NCBI GenBank assembly: GCA_046732255.1
Contig: JBKPMR010000001.1
Coordinates: forward strand, 10,167 to 74,166
DNA: 64,000 nt
Source of the DNA: DATBLE01 sp046732255
GTDB lineage: Bacteria; Actinomycetota; Thermoleophilia; Gaiellales; Gaiellaceae
Direction of reading: 5' to 3'
In this document: one piece after another, positions 41,821 to 49,722 of the stretch
How the letters are laid out: every line of letters begins with the position of its first letter
Position numbering within the stretch: the stretch's first letter is position 1
Notes under the pieces: model-generated
Told to the model about the DNA's origin: nothing
Database searches by the model: none
The model's input: only the letters and a program-made list of their open reading frames with translations
Made by a program: the position numbers and the translations under genes

Positions 41821-42881
41821 ACGAGCTCCGCTACTTCCCGTTCACCGCGATCGTCGGGCAGGAGCGCCTCAAGCAGGCGCTCCTGCTCAACGCGGTCAAC
41901 CCGGCGGTCGGCGGCGTCCTGATCAAGGGGACGAGCGGCACCGGGAAGTCGACTGCGGTCCGCGGGCTCGCCGAGCTGCTGCCGGAGATCGCGGTCGTCG
42001 CGGATTGTCCATTCTCGTGCGACCCGGAACGCCCGCTCTGCGCGACGTGCCGCGAGCGGAAGCGCGAGGAGCTGCCGGTCGTCCAGCGCCGACGGCGCAT
42101 CGTCGACCTGCCGCTGAACGCAACGGAGGACCGGGTGTCGGGCAGCGTGGACGTCGCCCGTGCTCTGAAGGACGGCGAGCGGGCGCTGGAGCCAGGGCTG
42201 CTCGCAGAGGCGAACCGAGGGATCCTCTACGTCGACGAGATCAACCTGCTCGACGACCACCTGACGGACGTCCTGCTCGACGCGGCCGCGCTCGGCGTCA
42301 ACGTCGTCGAGCGGGAAGGGGTCTCGGTGTCCCATCCGGCCCGGTTTCTCCTCGTCGGGACGATGAACGAGGACGAGGGCGAACTGCGGCCGCAGATCGC
42401 CGACCGGATCGGCCTCGAGGTGGAGGTCGAGGCGCTCGCCGACCCGGAGTCTCGGGCCGAGATCGTGCGGCGACGGGAAGCGTTCGGCGCCGATCCCGCC
42501 GCCTTCCGCGAGTTGTGGGCCGCCGCTCAGGCGGACCTGGCCGCAGCGATCGCGGACGCAGAGGCTCGGCTCGGCTCGGTCCAGGTCCCGGATCCTCTCT
42601 ACAGCGCCGTCGGGCGACTGGTCGTCGGCTCGGGCGTGAACAGCCACCGGGCGGACATCGCGATCGTCGAGTGCGCCAAGGCACTCGCAGCGCTGGACGG
42701 CCGCACGGAGGTCGGAGCCGAGGACGTGCTCGATGCCGCGCGACTGGCGCTCGACCACCGGCTCGAGGGCGACCCCTTCGGCCCTGCGCCGCGCGCCGAG
42801 CCGCACGTGCTCCGGAGACTCCTCGACGACGCGCTCGAGATCGAGGTGTCCCGAAAAAAAGTGCCAGGGCGGGCGAGCTAG
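41817..42881 (+). CDS. AAA+ chelatase ATPase, short product (ChlI-like) of a chlD-type frameshift gene
   Basis: About 354 residues. FPFTAIVGQERLKQALLLNAV start, Walker A GTSGTGKSTAVRGL near 38-50, Cys pairs CPFSCDPERPLCATC, Walker B GILYVDEINLLDDHLTDVLLDAA, and the GTMNEDEGELRPQIADRIGL sensor region. It ends 6 codons after an A7 run. Ribosomes that slip -1 there continue into the VWA half (42860-43741). No ATG, GTG or TTG exists before the conserved start; the coordinates begin at the GTA overlapping the upstream TAG. Mg- or Co-chelatase motor, with the large ChlH/CobN partner not in this window. Confidence 0.85.
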   Translation, partial: VDELRYFPFTAIVGQERLKQALLLNAVNPAVGGVLIKGTSGTGKSTAVRGLAELLPEIAVVADCPFSCDPERPLCATCRERKREELPVVQRRRRIVDLPLNATEDRVSGSVDVARALKDGERALEPGLLAEANRGILYVDEINLLDDHLTDVLLDAAALGVNVVEREGVSVSHPARFLLVGTMNEDEGELRPQIADRIGLEVEVEALADPESRAEIVRRREAFGADPAAFRELWAAAQADLAAAIADAEARLGSVQVPDPLYSAVGRLVVGSGVNSHRADIAIVECAKALAALDGRTEVGAEDVLDAARLALDHRLEGDPFGPAPRAEPHVLRRLLDDALEIEVSRKKVPGRAS

Positions 42882-42887
42882 CGCTCG
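42843..42887 (+). other. Programmed -1 frameshift signal in the chlD-type gene
   Basis: Zero-frame codons CGA AAA AAA GTG put the heptamer A-AAA-AAA (42854-42860) in the phase needed for tandem -1 slippage. A Shine-Dalgarno-like GAGG lies 7 bases before it (42843-42846). After it come a 5-bp stem CGAGC/GCTCG (42874-42887) whose loop contains the zero-frame TAG (42879-42881). Such chlD frameshifts are a reported mechanism for making two chelatase subunits from one gene. Confidence 0.7.
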
Positions 42888-43741
42888 AGGTCAACGCCGT
42901 TCCGGACGGCGCCCCGGAGGTCGAGGCGGTCCGCGTCGAGTCGGCGCGCGTCTTTCACCATCGCCGCCGCATCGACCGCCTGGAGCGTGCACGGCTCGGG
43001 CGGCGCGCCCGGTCGTTCGTCGGTCGTCGGCGCGGCAAGTACACACGGCACCGGCTGGCGCGGCCGGGCGACCACGACGTCGCCTTCGACGCCACCCTGC
43101 GGGCCGCGCTAGCGCGTTCTGGTGGAGCTCCGGTTGATGTGCGGGGTGACGACCTCCGCCGGAAGGTGCGCGAGCACCGGTCGCCGTTCTGTGTCTGCTT
43201 CGTCGTCGACAACAGCTGGTCGGTGCATGCGGAGCGAATGATCGAGAAGGTCAAGGGCGTGGTCTTCGAGCTGCTCGACGACGCCACGCGACGTGGGGAC
43301 AAGGTGTCGCTGGTCGCGTTCAAGGGCGGCATCCCCGAGGCCACGGTCGCGCTGCCGCCGACGTCGAGCCGAAGTCGTGCGCGGCATCGGCTCGAGGAGA
43401 TCCCGCTCAGCGGGCAGACGCCGCTCGGGGACGCGCTCCGCCGGGCGCGGCTGCTCCTGCGCGCCGAGCTCGTCCGTCATCCCAACGCGGTTCCGCTCGT
43501 AGTGGTCGTGAGCGACGGCGTGCCGACGGTGCCGGTGCGGCACGGAGCCGACCCGGTCATCGAGGTGCTGGCCGAGGGCAGGCGGATTCGGCGCGGCCGG
43601 ATCGGCTGCGTGATCGCCGAGGTCGCGGAGCGGGAGCACGGCTGTGCCGCCGCTCTCGCGCAGGCGAGCGGAGGGACACTGCTGCCGCTCTCCGCGCTCG
43701 CCGCCGGCTTGGTGCTCGAGGCGGTCGAGGAGTCGGCATGA
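42860..43741 (+). CDS. Chelatase VWA half, reached by -1 frameshift from 41817 (ChlD-type)
   Basis: From the slip point this frame adds 293 residues to the 348 of the ATPase, giving a 641-residue ChlD-type protein, the usual size. After a basic linker (RVFHHRRRIDRLERARLGRR) comes a VWA domain with the MIDAS motif DNSWS (CFVVDNSWSVHAERMIEK), SGQTPLGDAL and VVSDGVPTVPV. The frame has no ATG, GTG or TTG before this domain; the first GTG, at 43139, would cut away the linker. Its stop overlaps the next gene (ATGA). Confidence 0.82.
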   Translation, partial: SARAGELALEVNAVPDGAPEVEAVRVESARVFHHRRRIDRLERARLGRRARSFVGRRRGKYTRHRLARPGDHDVAFDATLRAALARSGGAPVDVRGDDLRRKVREHRSPFCVCFVVDNSWSVHAERMIEKVKGVVFELLDDATRRGDKVSLVAFKGGIPEATVALPPTSSRSRARHRLEEIPLSGQTPLGDALRRARLLLRAELVRHPNAVPLVVVVSDGVPTVPVRHGADPVIEVLAEGRRIRRGRIGCVIAEVAEREHGCAAALAQASGGTLLPLSALAAGLVLEAVEESA

Positions 43742-44325
43742 ATCCGGTCGAGGCTGAGGCGCTGGCCGACCCCCGGACGGGCGCTGTTCCCGGGGCCGAG
43801 CTGGATGCGGAGCTCGCACGGTGGGATCCGGTGGGGGACGAGCCGGACGATGCGGATCTCGACGAGCTGCGCCGAGGCCGCGAGATCGAGTGGGCGACCC
43901 GGACGCTCACGCAGGGCGAGATCCTCGACTCCTTCGCCGCCTACTGCCGGGACGAGCTCGACGACGTGGAGGTGCTCGAGTGGGCACCGAGCCGGCTGGC
44001 GCTCGGCTGGCGGCGAGAGCGCAGCACGATCGAGCTCCGACTCGGTTACGCGTTCTGTGAGCGGCTGGCGGAGGACGGGCCCGCGCTGTTGCTCGGCCCG
44101 ATCGGCCCGAAGACGGTCGAGCGGTTTCTGCAGGACGAGGGCCTGCGCTCGCGGATCGCGCTCCTGGATCTCGTACGCCTGGAGAAGATCATCGCCGTTC
44201 GGTCGAGCGTGTTCGTCTACCTCGAGTGGTTCCTGCGCGACGTCTACGGAGTGAAGATCCTGCCGGAGTCCGCGTTCACCACCGGCCTCGTCGAGCGCGG
44301 GATCATCTCGCTGGGCATGGGCTGA
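43738..44325 (+). CDS. Unrecognised protein coupled to the chelatase
   Basis: 195 residues, ATG overlapping the VWA stop. Acidic and helical: RRGREIEWATRTLTQGEILDSFAAYC, LRLGYAFCERLAEDGPALLLGPIGPKTVERFLQDEGLRSRIALLDLV and VYLEWFLRDVYGVKILPES. No transmembrane segment, metal motif or known domain seen. Translational coupling implies a function with the chelatase, perhaps an adaptor or substrate-delivery factor. A strong hairpin at 44399 ends the unit. Confidence 0.7.
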   Translation: MNPVEAEALADPRTGAVPGAELDAELARWDPVGDEPDDADLDELRRGREIEWATRTLTQGEILDSFAAYCRDELDDVEVLEWAPSRLALGWRRERSTIELRLGYAFCERLAEDGPALLLGPIGPKTVERFLQDEGLRSRIALLDLVRLEKIIAVRSSVFVYLEWFLRDVYGVKILPESAFTTGLVERGIISLGMG

Positions 44326-44398
44326 GCCTGTCGGTCGGCCGGCCGGCGTGCCCGAGCGCGTCCCGCGCCCGCATCGCGAGGCGGCCCGAACGACGCCA

Positions 44399-44422
44399 AA
44401 CCCCCACCCAAGGGTGGGGGTT
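44399..44422 (+). terminator. Strong hairpin after the chelatase unit
   Basis: AACCCCCACCC pairs with GGGTGGGGGTT across AA, then GCTTGCCCCTTTCC. It is in the 206-base gap between convergent genes; the rest of the gap holds no recognisable gene. A shorter relative occurs at 27504. Confidence 0.7.
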
Positions 44423-44531
44423 GCTTGCCCCTTTCCCCTGCAGGCGAGGCTACCTCGACGGACGTGCCTTGTCCGTGACGAGTTCGTGCCGAATTTGCGC
44501 GCCGCCTGCGTCGGGGCGCCCGGCAGCAGGC

Positions 44532-44840
44532 TCAGCTGACGAGTCGCGCGACTGCCGCCGCGGCGGCGGCTACGACCACGACGGCGAGGATCGGCGCACG
44601 GAGCGCGATCGCGATCGCACCGGCACCCACTCCGACGAGGCGCGCGTCCGCGACGATCGCCCGGTCGCCGCCCACCGCCTCCGTGACCACGAACGCGGCC
44701 AGCACCGCCGGCGCCAGGAGCGCCACCGGCCCGGCCAGCCACCGCGGTAAAGGACGCTGGCCGAGCAGTACTGGGCCGACCGCCTTGAGCGCGACCGTCG
44801 CCGCGCCGACCGCAATCACCGAGATCCAGACCGCGCTCAC
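44532..44840 (-). CDS. azlD: AzlD-family branched-chain amino acid exporter, small subunit
   Basis: 102 residues from the GTG at 44840, overlapping the AzlC stop (GTGA). Four hydrophobic segments with the AzlD pattern (WISVIAVGAATVALKAVGPVLLG, LLAPAVLAAFVVTEAVGG). With AzlC it forms an exporter of branched-chain amino acids or similar solutes. Last gene of a four-gene minus-strand operon. Confidence 0.85.
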   Translation of the reverse strand: MSAVWISVIAVGAATVALKAVGPVLLGQRPLPRWLAGPVALLAPAVLAAFVVTEAVGGDRAIVADARLVGVGAGAIAIALRAPILAVVVVAAAAAAVARLVS

Positions 44841-45490
44841 TCCGTCCCCCACCCGAGCAGCGCCGCTCCGGCTCCGGCGATGATCGGGATGCCTGCGGGG
44901 GAGAACGGAATCAGGACGAGTGCAATCCCGCCGCCCAGGAGCGCCGCCGACACCGCTCTCCGGCTCCGCAGCTGCGGCAGGAGGAGCGCGAGGAAGAGGG
45001 CCGGGAAGGCTGCGTCGAGACCGAGCCGGTTCGGGTCGCCGACGACGTCGCCGAGCACAAGACCGATCAGCGTCCCGGCGTTCCAGGCGAGGTACAGGAG
45101 TGCGCCGGCGCCCAGCAGGACATGGACGTCGAACCCGGCCTTCCGTCGCAGCGTCATCGCCCAGGACTCGTCGACGATCAGCTGGGACTGGACGAGCCGT
45201 CTCGGCGCCGGGCCGCGGAACGCCGAGGCAATCGAGATGCCGATCGGCGCGTAGCGCGCGTTCAACATCACGGCTGCTGCGACCGCAGCCGCCGCCGATC
45301 CGGCACCGCTGAGCACCGATACCACGGCGAACTGCGCGGAGCCGGCAAACGTCGTCGCGGACATGACGAGCGGCGCCACCCACCCCATGCCTGCCGATCG
45401 GGCAAGGACGCCGAAGGAGAGCGCAAATGCTGCGGCGGCGACTGCGATCGGCGCGATCATCCGTGCGCCTTCGACGTACCGCTCTCTCAT
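44837..45490 (-). CDS. azlC: AzlC-family branched-chain amino acid exporter, large subunit
   Basis: 217 residues from the ATG at 45490, overlapping the MFS stop (ATGA). Multi-spanning membrane protein with the AzlC motifs PIAVAAAAFALSFGVLARSAGMG, ATTFAGSAQFAVVSVL, MLNARYAPIGIS and VDESWAM. Works with AzlD. Operon position suggests export of a product made by, or toxic to, the preceding catabolic steps. Confidence 0.9.
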   Translation of the reverse strand: MRERYVEGARMIAPIAVAAAAFALSFGVLARSAGMGWVAPLVMSATTFAGSAQFAVVSVLSGAGSAAAAVAAAVMLNARYAPIGISIASAFRGPAPRRLVQSQLIVDESWAMTLRRKAGFDVHVLLGAGALLYLAWNAGTLIGLVLGDVVGDPNRLGLDAAFPALFLALLLPQLRSRRAVSAALLGGGIALVLIPFSPAGIPIIAGAGAALLGWGTE

Positions 45491-46665
45491 GCCGCCTCCG
45501 ATGCCGCGACCCCCCGCGCGATTCGCTCCTTCGTCATCGACGCGCAGAGCGAGAGCAGAATCGTCGCCGCGGCGGCGATCAGCCAGAGCGTCGTCGTGAA
45601 GGTCCCGGTGACGTCCCTCGCCGCGCCGAGCAAGAGCGGAGCGATCGCTCCGATCGTGTAGCCGACGCCGAGCATTAGGCCGGTCACCGACACCACGTCG
45701 GCGGGCCGCCGGCCGACGTCGACGGGCAGCGTCATCACGAGCGGGAACATCGCCCCGGTGCCGAGCCCGACAACCGCGGCCCAGAGCCAGGCTCCGCCCG
45801 GTACTGCCGCAAAGCCGACTGCGCTGGTCACGAGCGCCGCGCTGAAGCCGACCAGATACACACGGCGACCACCGGTCCGGTCGGAGAGCCATGGAATGGT
45901 TACAGTCGTCACCAGCGCCGTGATGTTGAGAACGGCGAGCAGCGCTCCGGCCTTCCCGTCACTCCAGCCGCGCTCGACGTACGCGTCGGGCAGCCAGCTG
46001 TTCAGCCCGTAGAAGACGCAGGCCATCGAGCCGAAGATGCCCACTAGCGTCCACGCCGTGCCGTTGTGGAAGGGCAGGCGGACATGCTCGACATCCGCCC
46101 GGCGATGGGGCGCCTCCTCCCGGGTCAGCCAGATCCAGGCGGGGACGAGGACGAGGGTGAGCGCCGAGAAGACGATCAGCGACCAGCGCCAGCTGCCCGC
46201 TGCGTCCGCTATCGGCACGGCGAGGGCAGACGCCAGCGCCGACCCGATGTTGAAGCCGAGCACGTAGATGCCGGTTGCGAAGGCCGGCCGGCCGGCGAAG
46301 CGCTCCTTGACGGCGACCGGCATCAGCGCCTGGGCGAGGCCGAGACCGATGCCGACGCCGAAGGTCAAGAGGATCACGCCTGCCGCTCCGGGCGCGATCG
46401 CCCTGGCGATCCCGAACCCGCCGATCAGCCCCAGGCAGACCGCAATGGCGAGCCGCGCCCCGTACCGGCGCGAGACCCGCGGAGCCGGCAGCGCGAACAC
46501 GCCCATGCAGAGAACCGGAATCGTGGTCAGCAGGCCCGCGACGGCGTGCGAGACGTCGAGGTCGTCCTGGATCTCCGGGATCAGCGGTCCGACGCCCACG
46601 ATCTGAGGCCGCAGTGCGAGACCGGTGAGGAACAGGCCGGCGAGCAGGCCGAGCCGGCGGTGCAC
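45487..46665 (-). CDS. MFS transporter, CynX/NimT type
   Basis: 392 residues with about 12 membrane segments. Begins GLLAGLFLTGLALRPQIVGVGPLIPEIQDDLDVSHAVAGLLTTIPV and contains the FGVGIGLGLAQALMPVAVKERF loop typical of the cyanate/2-nitroimidazole group. Small-molecule uptake or efflux. Its GTG start lies one base after the stop of the FAH-family gene. Confidence 0.88.
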   Translation of the reverse strand: MHRRLGLLAGLFLTGLALRPQIVGVGPLIPEIQDDLDVSHAVAGLLTTIPVLCMGVFALPAPRVSRRYGARLAIAVCLGLIGGFGIARAIAPGAAGVILLTFGVGIGLGLAQALMPVAVKERFAGRPAFATGIYVLGFNIGSALASALAVPIADAAGSWRWSLIVFSALTLVLVPAWIWLTREEAPHRRADVEHVRLPFHNGTAWTLVGIFGSMACVFYGLNSWLPDAYVERGWSDGKAGALLAVLNITALVTTVTIPWLSDRTGGRRVYLVGFSAALVTSAVGFAAVPGGAWLWAAVVGLGTGAMFPLVMTLPVDVGRRPADVVSVTGLMLGVGYTIGAIAPLLLGAARDVTGTFTTTLWLIAAAATILLSLCASMTKERIARGVAASEAA

Positions 46666-46666
46666 G

Positions 46667-47317
46667 CTACCCGGCGACGACTGGGTTGGTCAGCGAGCCG
46701 AGCCCCTCGATCTCGATCGTGATCTCGTCGCCGGGCTGCATGAAGAGCGGCGGCTTGCGGAAGGCGCCGACGCCGGCAGGGGTACCGGTGGCAATCAGGT
46801 CGCCGGGCTCGAGGGTGATCGTGCGGGTGACGTACTCGATGATCTCGGCAACGCCGAAGACCATATTGGCGGTGTTCGAGTCCTGAACGGCCTCGCCGTT
46901 CAGGATCGCCCGGATCGCGAGCGCCTGCGGATCGGAGATCTCGTCGCGGCCCACGAGCGCCGGCCCCACCGGGCAGAACGTGTCGGGCGACTTCCCGCGC
47001 GTCCACTGGCCGTCGGAGAACTGGAGGTCGCGGGCGGAGACGTCGTTCACGCAGACGTAGCCGGCGACCGCCTCGAGCGCGTTCTCGGCCGAAACGTCGC
47101 GGATGCGGGTGCCGATGACGACTCCGAGCTCCGCCTCGTAATCGCACTTGGTCACGATCGGCGGAATGACGATCGGCTCGCCAGGCCCGATCAGCGCGTT
47201 CTGCCACTTCGCGAACAGGAGCGGCGCCTCGGGCAGCGGGGTCCCCTGCTCCTCCGCGTGGTCGCGGTAGTTCAGACCGACGCAGATGATCTTCCCGGGC
47301 CGCTCGATCGGGAGCAC
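46667..47317 (-). CDS. Fumarylacetoacetate-hydrolase-family protein (YcgM-like)
   Basis: 216 residues from a GTG. KIICVGLNYRDHAEEQGTPLPEAPLLFAKW, the metal-binding DYEAELGVVIG, GYVCVNDVSARDLQ, and LIATGTPAGVG. This compact form is the acylpyruvate hydrolase/oxaloacetate decarboxylase type. First gene of the operon with MFS and AzlCD; the REP palindrome at 47359 lies just upstream. Confidence 0.9.
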   Translation of the reverse strand: MLPIERPGKIICVGLNYRDHAEEQGTPLPEAPLLFAKWQNALIGPGEPIVIPPIVTKCDYEAELGVVIGTRIRDVSAENALEAVAGYVCVNDVSARDLQFSDGQWTRGKSPDTFCPVGPALVGRDEISDPQALAIRAILNGEAVQDSNTANMVFGVAEIIEYVTRTITLEPGDLIATGTPAGVGAFRKPPLFMQPGDEITIEIEGLGSLTNPVVAG

Positions 47318-47358
47318 GAAGTGAGCCTAACCGAGCACGTCCCTCTGAGCCCTGCCGT

Positions 47359-47371
47359 AGGGACAGTCCCT
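47359..47371. repeat. AGGGACAGTCCCT palindrome, left flank of RAYT
   Basis: Perfect core within CCGT...ACGG arms (47355-47378), 61 bases before the transposase ATG. The bases after it (GCAACGGAAG) resemble those after the copy at 16213. Confidence 0.75.
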
Positions 47372-47431
47372 GCAACGGAAGTGCGGAAACGTGTCCACAG
47401 CCAGTCCAGGGCCGCTACCTTCGAAGCAGCG

Positions 47432-47902
47432 ATGCCCAGGCGACCACGCAATCAGCTCCCCGGCGGCGTGTTCCACATCACCGCGCGCGGCGTCGAAGGC
47501 AGGAGGATCTTCCTCGACGACGACGATCGGTGCCGTTTTCTCCTGTATCTGGAGCAAACGACGAACCTCTGGGGCTGGCGCGTGATCGCGTGGTGCCTGA
47601 TGAGCACCCACTATCACCTCGTCGTGCAGGCCGAGCGCGAGCAGATGTCGCTGGCCGTCCACCGCCTCAACTGCCTCTACGCCATGTACTTCAACCGCCG
47701 GAACGACCGACGCGGTCACCTCTTCGAGAACCGCTTCTCGTCGTGGGTCGTCCAGGACGACGAGCACCTGGCGAAGACGGTCGAGTATGTGCTCAACAAT
47801 CCCGTAAATGCAGGGCTTTGTGGAGAGGCGCGCGAGTGGTTGTGGAGCTGGCCGCGGCTGCCGGCGGTGCTCGCCTCGCCCCAACGAGCCACGGCTGCTT
47901 GA
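47432..47902 (+). CDS. REP-associated tyrosine transposase (Y1_Tnp)
   Basis: 156 residues from the ATG at 47432. N-terminal PRRPRNQLPGGVFHITARG, the HUH metal motif His60-Tyr-His62 (MSTHYHLVV), RGHLFENRF, and the catalytic Tyr119 in VEYVLNNPVNAGL. Length and motif order fit RAYTs rather than full IS200 transposases. It would nick and join single-stranded REP sequences. The stop overlaps the first base of the right-hand palindrome. Confidence 0.92.
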   Translation: MPRRPRNQLPGGVFHITARGVEGRRIFLDDDDRCRFLLYLEQTTNLWGWRVIAWCLMSTHYHLVVQAEREQMSLAVHRLNCLYAMYFNRRNDRRGHLFENRFSSWVVQDDEHLAKTVEYVLNNPVNAGLCGEAREWLWSWPRLPAVLASPQRATAA

Positions 47903-47936
47903 GCGGCGTCCCAGGGACTGTCCCTGGGACGCCGCT
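47902..47936. repeat. 35-base perfect palindrome, right flank of RAYT
   Basis: Two 17-base arms around the central T at 47919 with no mismatch; the inner part is the REP core AGGGACTGTCCCT. It begins in the TGA of the transposase gene. It may also stop transcription between this gene and convergent lutC. Confidence 0.85.
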
Positions 47937-47944
47937 GGAACCAC

Positions 47945-48343
47945 CTAGGCCGAAGGGGGCAGGAGAACGACGTGCACTTCGCCGGGGCCGTGGACGCCGA
48001 CGGCGAGCTTCTGCTCGATGTCGGCGCTGCGGCTCGGGCCGGTGACGATTGCCAGCGCGCTCGGCAGATCGTCGCCGAGCGCAGCGAACAGCTCGTCGAG
48101 CCCCGGCAGGATCGCGTCCTCGCGCAGCAGCGTCACGTGCACGTCCGGAAGCAGCGAACGGGCGCGCGGCTCGTCGGGCGCGGCCGCCAGCACCACGGAC
48201 CCGGTGTCGGCCAGCCCGTAGATCGCCTCCGAGACTCCAGCGCCCTCGATCGTCGGCGCCTCGCTGCGGTGAACGGTGAACCCGACCGCCGCGGCGTTCG
48301 CGACGAACCGGTCGACCAGGCCGGCACCTCCGGCGTCACTCAT
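47945..48343 (-). CDS. lutC: LUD-domain protein, lactate utilization protein C
   Basis: 132 residues from the ATG at 48343, shorter than B. subtilis LutC (about 240). It contains the LUD-domain core: YGLADTGSVVLAA, then LLPDVHVTLLREDAILPGLDELFAAL and LAIVTGPSRSADIEQKLAVGVHGPGEVHVVLL, the conserved C-terminal block. Third component of the LutABC L-lactate oxidation complex; ATGA overlap with lutB. Confidence 0.88.
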   Translation of the reverse strand: MSDAGGAGLVDRFVANAAAVGFTVHRSEAPTIEGAGVSEAIYGLADTGSVVLAAAPDEPRARSLLPDVHVTLLREDAILPGLDELFAALGDDLPSALAIVTGPSRSADIEQKLAVGVHGPGEVHVVLLPPSA

Positions 48344-49722
48344 GAACGCCGGCGCCCGTCCCGGAACCGCCGCCGGAACCGCGGCAGCGCGCGGCCCGCC
48401 GACCACGCGCGACCGGGCCCGAGCAGGCCGGCGAAGGGCTGCCCCAGCCGCGCCAGCGTCGTAACCGCCCGGTACCCCAGCACCGACGACCACGCCCACG
48501 ACCACAACGAAAACCCGAGCCGCTCCCACCGCGACGCCACTCCCTCCGCAACCAGGTCCCGGCGCAGGTCGAGAAGCAGCTCGTGCAGCGGGATCTTCAC
48601 CGGGCATGCCTCGGTGCACGCGCCGCACAGCGACGAGGCATGCGGCAGCGACGGCGCCTCGCCCAGCCCGACCAGGAGCGGCAGGAGAACCGCCCCCATC
48701 GGCCCCGAGTACACCGGTCCGTAGGCAGCCCCGCCGGCCTTGCGGTAGACGGGGCACACGTTCAGGCACGCACCGCAGCGGATGCACGCGAGCATCTCCC
48801 GGTACCGCCCGCGCAACAGGTTCGACCGGCCGTTGTCCAGAATGACGACGTGCAGGTCGTCGGGCCCGTCCTGCTCGCCTGCGCGCCGTGGCCCGGTCAC
48901 CAGCGTCGTGTAGACCGTCAGCTTCTGGCCGGTGCCCGACCGGGCGAGCAGCTTGAGGAGGACGGCGAGGTCGGCCGTCGTCGGCACCAGCCGCTCCATG
49001 CCCATCAGCGCGACGTGCACCCGCGGGATCGAGCTGACCAGCCGGCCGTTGCCCTCGTTCGTGACGAGGCAGACGGAGCCGGTGGACGACACCCCGAAGT
49101 TCGCCCCGGTGATGCCGACGTCCGCCTGAAGGAACGTCTCCCGGAGCTGACGGCGCGCCGCCTGGGTGAGCGCCTCCAGCTCGGCCGGCACCTCTTCCCG
49201 GCCCGCGCGCGAGAGCAGCACGGCGACGTCCTCGGCCGTCTTCTCGATCGCCGGGGCGATGATGTGCACCGGATGCTCGCCGGCGAGTTGGAGGATGTAC
49301 TCGCCGAGATCGGTCTCGACCGGCGTCACCCCCACCGCGCTCAGCGCCTCGTTCAGCCCGATCTCCTCGCTGACCATCGACTTCGACTTGGCCGCGAGCT
49401 TCGCGCCCGTCCGCGTGCAGACGTCGGCGACGTACGCGCTCGCCTCCTCTGCGGTGCGCGCGAAGTGCACGCGGCCGCCGCGCGCCTCGAGCTCGGCCGT
49501 GAACCGGGCGACGTGCTCGTCCAGGTTGTCGATCACCTCCATCCGGATCGCGTGCGCGCGTTCGCGCAGCCCCTCCACGTCCTCCAGATCCGCCCACGCG
49601 TCGACCCGGTGCGACCGCAGGCGGTCGGTCGACTCGTCGAGTGCAGCCTGCGTGTGGGCGTCGCCGAGCTTGCCCCGCGCGATCACCCGGAACCGCTCGG
49701 GCGGCTGCGCGAGCTCAGGCAC
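48340..49722 (-). CDS. lutB: Iron-sulfur LUD protein, lactate utilization protein B
   Basis: 460 residues from the GTG at 49722. LUD domain over about 60-300 (KLAAKSKSMVSEEIGLNEAL, ITGANFGVSSTGSVCLVTNEGN), then two 4Fe-4S clusters in CIRCGACLNVCPVYR and CGACTEACPVKIP, and a C-terminal tail. LutB oxidises L-lactate to pyruvate together with LutA and LutC. It overlaps lutA by 8 bases. Confidence 0.92.
   Translation of the reverse strand: MPELAQPPERFRVIARGKLGDAHTQAALDESTDRLRSHRVDAWADLEDVEGLRERAHAIRMEVIDNLDEHVARFTAELEARGGRVHFARTAEEASAYVADVCTRTGAKLAAKSKSMVSEEIGLNEALSAVGVTPVETDLGEYILQLAGEHPVHIIAPAIEKTAEDVAVLLSRAGREEVPAELEALTQAARRQLRETFLQADVGITGANFGVSSTGSVCLVTNEGNGRLVSSIPRVHVALMGMERLVPTTADLAVLLKLLARSGTGQKLTVYTTLVTGPRRAGEQDGPDDLHVVILDNGRSNLLRGRYREMLACIRCGACLNVCPVYRKAGGAAYGPVYSGPMGAVLLPLLVGLGEAPSLPHASSLCGACTEACPVKIPLHELLLDLRRDLVAEGVASRWERLGFSLWSWAWSSVLGYRAVTTLARLGQPFAGLLGPGRAWSAGRALPRFRRRFRDGRRRS

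Larger units (their letters stand above)
47359..47936 (+). mobile_element. REP-associated tyrosine transposase unit
   Basis: A RAYT gene bordered by AGGGACAGTCCCT (47359-47371) on the left and a 35-base perfect palindrome containing AGGGACTGTCCCT (47902-47936) on the right. RAYTs are domesticated IS200/IS605-like HUH enzymes thought to mobilise the REP palindromes that surround them; the same core occurs at five other places in this window. Confidence 0.75.

Noticed and set aside
42851..42881. Simple frameshift pseudogene of the chelatase
   Set aside because: The A7 is in exact slippage phase, both frames keep full domain motifs and the fused length fits ChlD, so programmed frameshifting is the better reading, though a homopolymer error cannot be excluded here.
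46625..47431. Long N-terminal extension of the transposase frame
   Set aside because: The upstream part is antisense to the FAH-family gene; RAYT similarity starts at the ATG at 47432.
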